Source of the DNA: Bog-473 sp035552095
GTDB taxonomy: Bacteria; Actinomycetota; Acidimicrobiia; Acidimicrobiales; RAAP-2
Reading direction: 5' to 3'
Assembly: GCA_035552095.1 (NCBI GenBank)
Contig: DASZMA010000203.1
Location: forward strand, 1 to 64,000
Length of the DNA stretch: 64,000 nt
A model generated the notes under the pieces. The model did not search any database. It had not been told where the DNA came from and saw only the letters and a list, made by a program, of their open reading frames with translations. The position numbers were made by a program, and so were the translations under genes. Within the stretch, counting starts at the first letter, position 1, and every line of letters starts with the position of its first letter. This document shows, one piece after another, positions 25,450 through 32,261 of the stretch.

Positions 25450-26120
25450 GGCTGTCCGGGCCGGAGTTCCACAAACAGCCCCACGGCGTCGGCCACCAAG
25501 GTCGCCCCATTGGTCAGCCGAGCGCTGACCCACCGCTTGCGGCCTTCGACCCGGTCCACCGAGGCGTCCACGTTGAGCATGACCCCGATCGGCGTGATGC
25601 TCCGGTAGTTGACGGTCAGAAAGGCGGTGCGGGACACCGGTCGGTTGCCTGAGTTGGCCACCCGGCCCATCACCTCGTCGAAGAGCAGGGGCAAGGTGCC
25701 ACCGTGGGCGGCGCCGTTTCCGCCCAGATGGAACGGGCGAAACTCCGCCCGCCCGGCAATGCGATCGTCGGCGGCCTCCCCGAGGACGAAGGGGACCAGC
25801 AGCGGGTTGCCCCGCCCCGGGAGGTCGGTCCGGGTGCCGGCCGGCTGTTCCCGTTCCGGTGCGGCCCAGGGGGCCAGGAGGTCGACGGCGGCACCGGCTA
25901 GCGCCGTCATTTCGTCCCAGACCTCGTCGGGCGGGTTGGTGCCCACGACGCTGTCCTGCAGCGTGCGGAACAGAGCAACGAACCGGCTGTAGGGCTCCCC
26001 GCCCCGCCCGGTGTCGACCACGACATTGGCGAAGGGGTCGATGGGCGGGTCGCCCGCGGTGGGGCGGTCACTGGGTGGGGAGCCGGCCATGGGCCAAGAC
26101 GGTACTGGCCGGCCGACCAT
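25446..26120 (-). CDS. PaaI-like hotdog-fold thioesterase
   Basis: 224 aa from ATG 26120. The C-terminal hotdog domain carries FHLGGNGAAHGGTLPLLFDEVMGRVANSGN, the HGG...D/E.G signature of acyl-CoA thioesterases of the PaaI/4HBT group, then AFLTVNYRSITPIGVMLNVDASV. An N-terminal 90-residue helical extension (YSRFVALFRTLQDSVVGTNPPDEVWDEM) is typical of the actinobacterial version. It diverges from the ArsR gene and shares its operator region. The stop overlaps the convergent SIP gene by four bases. Confidence 0.85.
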   Translation of the reverse strand: MVGRPVPSWPMAGSPPSDRPTAGDPPIDPFANVVVDTGRGGEPYSRFVALFRTLQDSVVGTNPPDEVWDEMTALAGAAVDLLAPWAAPEREQPAGTRTDLPGRGNPLLVPFVLGEAADDRIAGRAEFRPFHLGGNGAAHGGTLPLLFDEVMGRVANSGNRPVSRTAFLTVNYRSITPIGVMLNVDASVDRVEGRKRWVSARLTNGATLVADAVGLFVELRPGQP

Positions 26121-26139
26121 GGGGGACTCAATAGTTAAC

Positions 26140-26168
26140 TTGACAGCTAAATAACCAATTGGTAAAGT
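26140..26168 (+). promoter_or_regulatory. Consensus promoter and ArsR-type operator, leaderless start
   Basis: TTGACA (26140-26145), a 17-base spacer and TAAAGT (26163-26168) form a strong promoter whose start point would be the A of ATG 26175, so the arsR mRNA should be leaderless. The perfect 10-bp palindrome ACCAATTGGT (26154-26163) overlaps the -10 element and is a fitting site for autorepression by the ArsR protein. Confidence 0.7.
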
Positions 26169-26174
26169 AACTCT

Positions 26175-26528
26175 ATGGAGCAACGCCTCGACGCCACGTT
26201 CACCGCCTTGGCCGACCCGACCCGCCGGGCCATCGTCGCTCGCTTGGCTGAATCCGACGCCACGGTCAACGAACTGGCGGCGCCGTTCAACATGACGCTG
26301 CCCGGTGTCTCCAAGCACCTCAAGGTGCTGGAGCGGTGCGGCCTCATCACGCGTTCCCGGCGGGCCCAGTTCCGACCCTGCCATCTCGAACGCGAAGCGC
26401 TCGATGCGGCGGTCGACTGGATCGAGGAGAGCCGGCGGGTCTGGACCGAACGGTTCGACAAGCTCGACGACTACCTGCGCGACGTCCAGCGTCCCCCGTC
26501 ACCGGAGAAGGAGAGGCACGTGCCATGA
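26175..26528 (+). CDS. ArsR-family winged-helix repressor
   Basis: 117 aa. FTALADPTRRAIVARLAESDATVNELAAPFNMTLPGVSKHLKVLERCGLITRSRRAQFRPCHLE is the standard ArsR winged helix. There is no CxC metal motif, placing it with the SdpR-like non-metal group that commonly precedes AHSA1/SRPBCC genes. First gene of a three-gene overlapping operon and likely autoregulated through ACCAATTGGT. Confidence 0.95.
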   Translation: MEQRLDATFTALADPTRRAIVARLAESDATVNELAAPFNMTLPGVSKHLKVLERCGLITRSRRAQFRPCHLEREALDAAVDWIEESRRVWTERFDKLDDYLRDVQRPPSPEKERHVP

Positions 26529-26983
26529 GCGAGCTGTCCGATGAAACAGACGACCTCGTTTTCACCCGTGTCTTCGAAGCACCACGCCGCCTGGTCTTCC
26601 GCTGCATGATCGAGCCGGATCGACTCACCCACTTCTGGGGACCGTTGGGCATGAGCACACCGTTGCCGGGGATCAAGGTCGACCCCAGACCGGGCGGGAT
26701 CTTCGAGACCGTCATGGTGAACGACGCCGATGGCAGCCAGTACGTCATGCGCGCCGTCTACGTCGAGATCACCGAACCGGAGCGCCTGGTGTGGACCGAC
26801 TCCGACAGCGGGGTCACCACCACGTCGACCTTCTCGGAACTCGGGGACGCCCGGACCGAGGTGCAGATCCGTCAGTCCAACGTGCCCGAGGCTTTTCGCA
26901 GTCCGGAAGCGCAAGCCGGCTTCACGACGTCGCTCGACCGCTTGGCCCAGTATCTGGCCACTCTGTCCGGCGAAGGACAATGA
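26525..26983 (+). CDS. SRPBCC / AHSA1-family protein
   Basis: 152 aa, ATGA overlap with arsR. A START-like helix-grip protein: FTRVFEAPRRLVFRCMIEPDRLTHFWGP...PGGIFETVM...YVEITEPERLVWTDS...FTTSLDRLAQYL. These bind hydrophobic ligands in a deep pocket; the ligand here is unknown. The ArsR-AHSA1 pairing is common and usually means the repressor controls its partner. Confidence 0.92.
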   Translation: MSELSDETDDLVFTRVFEAPRRLVFRCMIEPDRLTHFWGPLGMSTPLPGIKVDPRPGGIFETVMVNDADGSQYVMRAVYVEITEPERLVWTDSDSGVTTTSTFSELGDARTEVQIRQSNVPEAFRSPEAQAGFTTSLDRLAQYLATLSGEGQ

Positions 26984-27606
26984 GCGGCTCCACCACGGCC
27001 GAGGCCGCCCTACGGGACTCCATCGGCGCCGAACGCCGAGCGCTGGCCGAGGCGCTGGCGGGACTGCCGGCCGCCGCCTGGGACACTCCCTCGCTGTGCG
27101 CCGGCTGGCGGGTCCGCGAGGTCGTCGCGCACATGACGATGCCGTTCCGCTATTCGACGGCTCGCTTCATCAGAGAGATGGTGCGGGACCGGGGCCGGTT
27201 CAACCGCATGGCCGACCGGTGCGCCCGTCGCGACGCGGCCGGACCGCCGGAGGAGCTACTGATGTCGCTGGCGAACAACGCGGACCACCCGTGGAAGCCG
27301 CCCGGCGGTGGTTTTGAGGGCGCCCTGGTCCACGACGTGATCCATAGCCTCGACGTCATGGTCCCGCTGGGACTGGAGCGGCGGGTGCCCGCGGACCGGA
27401 TCCGCCTGGTCCTGCAGGCCGTCACCCGGCCGAAGACGCTCAAGCACTTCGGGGCCGATCTGGCCGGGTCGGAGTTGCGGGCCGACGACCTCGATTGGTC
27501 GTTCGGGTCAGGCAGGTTGGTGGTGGGTTCAGCCCAGGATCTCGCCCTGATCCTCAGTGGCCGGACGTTGCCCGCCGGGCGGGTGGTCTCTCCCGTGACG
27601 GAGTAG
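26980..27606 (+). CDS. DinB/maleylpyruvate-isomerase N-terminal-like protein
   Basis: 208 aa, ATGA overlap with the AHSA1 gene. The N-terminal helical bundle TPSLCAGWRVREVVAHMTMPFRYSTARFI and the later GFEGALVHDVIHSLDVMVPLGL place histidines and an aspartate as in mycothiol-dependent isomerase/DinB metal-binding proteins (TIGR03086-like). A thiol-dependent transferase or isomerase role is likely; the substrate is unknown. Last gene of the ArsR operon. Confidence 0.8.
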   Translation: MSGSTTAEAALRDSIGAERRALAEALAGLPAAAWDTPSLCAGWRVREVVAHMTMPFRYSTARFIREMVRDRGRFNRMADRCARRDAAGPPEELLMSLANNADHPWKPPGGGFEGALVHDVIHSLDVMVPLGLERRVPADRIRLVLQAVTRPKTLKHFGADLAGSELRADDLDWSFGSGRLVVGSAQDLALILSGRTLPAGRVVSPVTE

Positions 27607-27675
27607 AGGAATTGACCGCAGCCACCGGGCCACCGGGCCGAGGCCAGCTGTCAGCGTCAGGCGATTGCCACCAAA

Positions 27676-28479
27676 CTACGCGCCACTCGGGTCCGGGGCC
27701 CCGGCTCCCGGGTCCGCCGCCTCCGGTGCCGCGGCCGGTGGCCCGGTATCAGGCGTCTCCCCGGTGTCGACCAGCTTCTGGGCCACCTCGCGCAGCTTGA
27801 TGTTGAGGTACTGGGAGCCTCGGCGCAGAATGTGGAACGCCTGATCGGCTGAGATGCGTTCCCGCTCCATCAGGATCCCCTGAGCCTGACCGATGACCTC
27901 CCGGCTGCTGAGGGCGGAATGGAGGTTGTCGAGCTGGTGTCCCTCATCCTCGTGGGAACGGGCGGCCGAGAGGGCCAGGCCGGCCAGTGTGCCCAGGATC
28001 ACCCCCTTGGCCCGGTCAATGGCACTGAAGGCGGCCGGGTAGCGGGCGTAGAGGTTGAGGGCCCCGCTGTTGCCGTCGGTTACCAGCGGGAGGGCCAACG
28101 CGCTACGCAGTCCCTTGGCCGCCGCCAGGGGCCCGAACTGGGGCCACCGGGCGTCCAATTCGAGGTCCTCGGCGTAGAAGATGGCCCGCTGGGCGATGGC
28201 ATCGAGACAGGGGCCTTCCCCGCTCTCATGCTGCAGGGTATCGACCTCGTCGACGAGCGGATCGGTGAGAACCGGCGTGGTGATCACGTCCCCATCGGCC
28301 AGAAACAGCCCGGCGAAGTCACAACCATCGATGGTGGCCACCGCCATCGCCACCACCTGGACCAGGGTGTCGGTGACATTCCCAGCCGAGAAGAGGATCC
28401 GGGCCGTTTCGGAGAAGTTGTCGGTGATCTCCGAGAAAGCCCTCGTGCTGACGGTATTTCCGCCGTCTGGTGCATCCAT
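27676..28479 (-). CDS. GAF and ANTAR domain regulator
   Basis: 267 aa. GAF domain ~20-165 (LVQVVAMAVATIDGCDFAGLFLADGDVITTPVLTD...ESGEGPCLDAI...SALALPLV...GALNLYA) followed by an ANTAR RNA-binding domain ~185-240 (LHSALSSREVIGQAQGILMERERISADQAFHILRRGSQYLNIKLREVAQKLV). ANTAR proteins bind paired RNA hairpins and prevent termination. A disordered Ala/Pro-rich tail follows. Divergent from the STAS-GAF-ANTAR gene. ATG 28479 has CGGAG immediately upstream. Confidence 0.93.
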   Translation of the reverse strand: MDAPDGGNTVSTRAFSEITDNFSETARILFSAGNVTDTLVQVVAMAVATIDGCDFAGLFLADGDVITTPVLTDPLVDEVDTLQHESGEGPCLDAIAQRAIFYAEDLELDARWPQFGPLAAAKGLRSALALPLVTDGNSGALNLYARYPAAFSAIDRAKGVILGTLAGLALSAARSHEDEGHQLDNLHSALSSREVIGQAQGILMERERISADQAFHILRRGSQYLNIKLREVAQKLVDTGETPDTGPPAAAPEAADPGAGAPDPSGA

Positions 28480-28712
28480 GCCGTGCTCCGTGCTCGTCTT
28501 TCGCTATCAGTATCGCATCCGATATTAGGCAAATCGCACGAATTGAGGTGAACGCCCCGGGTGTAGTCTGCGACCCTACCTTCTACAGCGAGGGTTCGGA
28601 AGGGTGCGCTCAGGCCGCCCGCTGCAACCCGGAGGCGACGACTTCGTGTCGAGTCCCTTATCGCAATCATGAGAAGGCGCTCCGGTGCAACGGCGGTAAC
28701 CGTGAGCTCAGT

Positions 28713-29834
28713 GTGACCGTGCCTTCTGGTCGGTCCAATTTCGGTGTCGGGGCCAGGAGGGAAGGGGATGACGCCCTCGTGGCCGTGCAGGGGGAGGTCG
28801 ACGTTTTCACCGCCCCTGAGTTCGAGCGAGCGCTCGAGGGTGCCATTGACGGCGCACCGGCGTCCCTGACGGTGGATCTGGCCGACCTCGAGTTCATCGG
28901 CTCGAACGGGTTGGCCGTCATCGCCCGCGCCGCCAGCCGGCTGGCTCGAACGGGGGGCCGGCTTACCCTCCGTTCCCCTTCCGCCTTCGTCCTGCGTCTC
29001 CTCGCCATCGCCGGCATGAGCGAGCTGGCTTCGGGGCAGCCCACCCACCCTCGACCGGCCGCGCTGGGCTCGGAGCAGGACTACTCCGCAACCGACGCGG
29101 CAATGAGTGCCGGCGTCATGGATCCCAACCGACTACTCCGGACTCCGGCGCTGCCTCCGGTGGACGACGTGATCGACGGCGCTCTGCGCCTGGTGGTGGC
29201 GTTGGCCCAGGTCACGGTGGGCGGCGCCGACGGCGTCAGCGTGTCCCTGCAACGGCACGGGCAGTTGGCCACGGTGGCGGCCAGCGATCAGACGATCTCG
29301 GACATGGACGCCATCCAGTACGACACCGGGGAGGGCCCCTGCATCGATGCCTCGGTCGAGGGCCGCTGGTTTCACGCCGAATCCCTCTCCAGCGAGACCC
29401 GGTGGCCCTCCTTCACCCCGCGCGCCCATGCGCTGGGCATCAACGCCATCCTGTCGTCGCCCCTGCGGGCCGGCGATCGACCGATCGGGGCCATCAACAT
29501 CTACTCCCGTTCGGTGGCCGCCTTCGCCCCGGAGGACCAGAGACTGGCGGCGGTGTTCGCCGCCGAGGCCTCGCTCGTCCTCAACACCGCCGGGCTCGAT
29601 GTCACCGACACCGTGCGGGCCAACCGGTTCCAGCGAGCGCTGCGCACGCGCCGTGTCATCGCCCAGGCCCAGGGCGTCATCATGGAGCGCGACGGCGTGG
29701 CTGAGAATGAGGCCTACGCCGCTCTGCGCCGCTTCTCGCTCGAGGGGGGGGTGCCGCTGTACGACTGCGCCCTCGGCATCGTGGCCTCCACCCTTTTGAC
29801 CGGTCCGGACGCCGATGCGAGCCACCATGACTGA
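28713..29834 (+). CDS. STAS-GAF-ANTAR fusion regulator
   Basis: About 373 aa from GTG 28713; the start is uncertain because no good ribosome site is visible, and GTG 28548 is also in frame. Domain order: STAS anti-sigma-factor-antagonist domain (LVAVQGEVDVFTAPEFERAL...TVDLADLEFIGSNGLAVI, with the Ser that would be phosphorylated in GSNG), GAF (VTVGGADGVSVSLQRHG...YDTGEGPCIDASVEGRW) and ANTAR (LRTRRVIAQAQGVIMERDGVAENEAYAALRRFS). It would link partner switching to RNA antitermination. The GAF-ANTAR half resembles the divergent neighbour, suggesting local duplication. Confidence 0.88.
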   Translation: MTVPSGRSNFGVGARREGDDALVAVQGEVDVFTAPEFERALEGAIDGAPASLTVDLADLEFIGSNGLAVIARAASRLARTGGRLTLRSPSAFVLRLLAIAGMSELASGQPTHPRPAALGSEQDYSATDAAMSAGVMDPNRLLRTPALPPVDDVIDGALRLVVALAQVTVGGADGVSVSLQRHGQLATVAASDQTISDMDAIQYDTGEGPCIDASVEGRWFHAESLSSETRWPSFTPRAHALGINAILSSPLRAGDRPIGAINIYSRSVAAFAPEDQRLAAVFAAEASLVLNTAGLDVTDTVRANRFQRALRTRRVIAQAQGVIMERDGVAENEAYAALRRFSLEGGVPLYDCALGIVASTLLTGPDADASHHD

Positions 29835-30087
29835 GCAACCGGCCGACGTGCTCGACCACTTCCGCCAGAGCGCAGAGCTCTCGCACGGCGAACTGTGGTT
29901 CCGCTACTTCGGCCTGGGCGGCATGAGCACGGGGATAGAGCTTGAGGCCTTCCTCTACGGCATCCTCGAGCCCACCACCCATGACCACGACGTCATCGCG
30001 CAGGCCCTCAATGAGCGCTTCGTCGAGCTGGGCGGCAACCACCCGGTGCCCTACCTGGAGGACGGAGATAGCAGCAGCAGCGCATAG
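29827..30087 (+). CDS. Small conserved-type hypothetical protein
   Basis: 86 aa from ATG 29827, overlapping the stop of the STAS-GAF-ANTAR gene by eight bases, which argues for co-translation. The sequence is acidic with aromatic clusters (HGELWFRYFGLGGMSTGIELEAFLYG) and a repeat-like DHDVIAQALNERFVELGG helix, no membrane segment and a Ser-rich tail. Not recognised as a named family. It may belong to the same signalling unit. Confidence 0.65.
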   Translation: MTEQPADVLDHFRQSAELSHGELWFRYFGLGGMSTGIELEAFLYGILEPTTHDHDVIAQALNERFVELGGNHPVPYLEDGDSSSSA

Positions 30088-30099
30088 GCAGCCCAGGGC

Positions 30100-30522
30100 T
30101 CAGGCGTACCCGGCCATGATGTGCTCCACCCACCACGACGGCGCGGCGTTCGTCAGCGTCTGCAGGTCCCAGTAGTCCCACCACCGCATGATGGTGCCGT
30201 CGCGCAGCTCTTGCACGGAGACGAAGGGCAGCGTCACCTGCTCGCCCGTGTGCCAGTGCCAGGTCTCGGCGTGCTCGGTGATCACGGTGTCGCCTTCGGC
30301 CACCATCAGCCGCAGCTCGTGCTCGTAGGCCGAAATGCGCTCCAGGCCCAGACGCAGCCGGGCCACGATGAGCCGGGGTCCCCGGGCCACGTCGTCGGCC
30401 GGCGAGGGCACGTCGGTGTACTCGCTCTCCGCGCCGAAGAATTGGGCGATCCGGTCCCAGTCGCGGTCATATAGGGCGAGCCAGAACGCCTGCACCCGGT
30501 CCTTGTTGGTCTGGGCCGTCAC
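30100..30522 (-). CDS. NTF2-like protein of the limonene-epoxide-hydrolase/SnoaL type
   Basis: 140 aa from GTG 30522 behind AAGGAG. The cone-shaped NTF2 fold is indicated by VQAFWLALYDRDWDRIAQFFGAESEYTDVPSPADDVARG and TWHWHTGEQVTLPFVSVQELRDGTIMRWWDYWDLQTL. The D.RWWDYWD end matches epoxide hydrolases of the LEH family. The usual Arg in the VLTER segment appears as His (VITEHAE), so catalysis is uncertain. Divergent from an acyl-CoA ligase gene. Confidence 0.75.
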   Translation of the reverse strand: MTAQTNKDRVQAFWLALYDRDWDRIAQFFGAESEYTDVPSPADDVARGPRLIVARLRLGLERISAYEHELRLMVAEGDTVITEHAETWHWHTGEQVTLPFVSVQELRDGTIMRWWDYWDLQTLTNAAPSWWVEHIMAGYA

Positions 30523-30607
30523 GGTTGCTCCTTGCCTCGCTCCCGGGTTGGGCCCATGTTCGCACGGCTGAGCCGATCCGTACCGGGGCCGCTACGGTTT
30601 CGACGAG

Positions 30608-32245
30608 ATGGAAGCCCACTACGCCACCATTTGGGAAGGGATAGCCGACGCCGTCCCCGAAGCAGAGGCGCTGGTGCAAGGAGAGGTGCGGCGCACCTGG
30701 GCCGAGTTCGACCAGCGCTCGGCCCGACTGGCCGGGGCACTGGTGGCGGCCGGGCTGGGCCGCGGCGCCAAAGTGGGCCAGTTCCTCTACAACTCGCCCG
30801 AGTTCATGGAGACGTATTTTGCCGCCCTGAAGATCAGGGCGGTGCCGTTCAACGTCAATTACCGCTACCTGGACGAGGAGCTCTTCTACCTACTCGACAA
30901 CGCCGAGGCGGAGGCGATCGTCTTCCACTCCAGCCTGGGCGAACGGATGGCAGCGGTGATCGACCGCCTGCCCGGGTTGAAACTGGTGGTGGAGGTCGAT
31001 GATGGTGGCGGGCACCTGGCCCGCAGCGCCCGCTACGAGGAGCTGATCGGGCGGTCGGCGCCGGCGCCCCGGATGGAGCGCAGCCCTGACGACATCACCA
31101 TGATCTACACCGGCGGCACCACCGGCATGCCCAAAAGGGTGATGTCGAGGATCGGCACCGCCGCCGGTGAGCTGTTGACCACGGCGCCGTCCATGTTCGG
31201 CGAGCGGGCGGCCGAGACGCCGGAGGACGCTGTCGCCCTGGCCGTGCGCACGGTGGGCGAAGGTCGCCAGTTCGTGACCATTCCGGCCCCGCCCCTCATG
31301 CACAACACCGCTCTCGGGGTCGGGGCCAATCCCACCCTCCTCTTCGGGGGCCGGGTGGTGTTGCTCAACGGCCGCCGATTCGACACGGCCGAACTGTGGG
31401 ACGTGGCCCAGCGGGAGCGGGCCACCACCATCATCGTGGTGGGCGACGCCTTCGCCCGGCCCATGCTCAAGGAGCTGGACGACCACCCCGGTCGTGATCT
31501 CACCTCGGTCACCCTGATTGCCTCCTCGGGTGCCATGTTCTCCAGCGAGGTGAAGGACGGCCTCATCCGCCACCTGCCCCAGGTCCTGATCCTCGACCTC
31601 ATCGCGGCCAGCGAGGGCTCCATGGGTCTCTCCCTGGCCAGCAAGGACCGGCCGGCCGACACCGGCAAGTTCCGTCCCTGGCCCGGCGTCATTGTGGTGG
31701 CCGAAGACGGCCACGTCGTCACTGCCGGTAGCACCGAGGTGGGGATGGTGGCGTTGCCCGGAGGGGCGTTGGGCTATTTCAAGGACGAGGCCAAGACGGC
31801 GGCCACCTTCCGGGTCATCGACGGTCAGCGCTACACCGTGCCCGGTGACTTCGCCACCGTCGATGCCGACGGATCCCTCACCCTCCTCGGCCGCGGCTCG
31901 CAGTCCATCAACACGGCCGGGGAGAAGGTCTTCCCCGAGGAGGTGGAGGAGGTGATCAAGACCAATCCGGCGGTGGAGGACTGCCTGGTCTTCGGCGTCC
32001 CCGACGAGCGCTTCGGCCAGCGCGTGGTGGCGGTGGCGTCCCTGGTCTCCGGGGCCGAGCTGACCAGTGGCGACGAGCTGATCGCCGCGGTGCGGTCGCG
32101 CCTCGCCTCGTACAAGCTGCCCCGTCGCATCATCATCATGGCCGAGGTGCCGCGGATCCCTTCGGGTAAAGCTGACTACCCCGAAGCCCTGCGGCTCTTC
32201 AATGCCGCCGCCGCCGAGGCCGACAGGGGCGCGGTCACTTCCTAG
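30608..32245 (+). CDS. AMP-dependent acyl-CoA synthetase (FadD-type)
   Basis: 545 aa. P-loop YTGGTTGMPKRV (~175), gate region LIAASEGSMGL in place of the more usual YG.TE, the hinge VPGDFATVDADGSLTLLGRGSQSINTAGEKVFPEEVE, and the catalytic lysine in PRIPSGKADY. ATG 30608 has TACGGT ten bases upstream. Forms acyl-CoA from a fatty or side-chain acid; steroid-type FadD enzymes look similar, but the substrate is not assigned. Confidence 0.92.
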   Translation: MEAHYATIWEGIADAVPEAEALVQGEVRRTWAEFDQRSARLAGALVAAGLGRGAKVGQFLYNSPEFMETYFAALKIRAVPFNVNYRYLDEELFYLLDNAEAEAIVFHSSLGERMAAVIDRLPGLKLVVEVDDGGGHLARSARYEELIGRSAPAPRMERSPDDITMIYTGGTTGMPKRVMSRIGTAAGELLTTAPSMFGERAAETPEDAVALAVRTVGEGRQFVTIPAPPLMHNTALGVGANPTLLFGGRVVLLNGRRFDTAELWDVAQRERATTIIVVGDAFARPMLKELDDHPGRDLTSVTLIASSGAMFSSEVKDGLIRHLPQVLILDLIAASEGSMGLSLASKDRPADTGKFRPWPGVIVVAEDGHVVTAGSTEVGMVALPGGALGYFKDEAKTAATFRVIDGQRYTVPGDFATVDADGSLTLLGRGSQSINTAGEKVFPEEVEEVIKTNPAVEDCLVFGVPDERFGQRVVAVASLVSGAELTSGDELIAAVRSRLASYKLPRRIIIMAEVPRIPSGKADYPEALRLFNAAAAEADRGAVTS

Positions 32246-32261
32246 GGGCGTGGCTGCGTGA

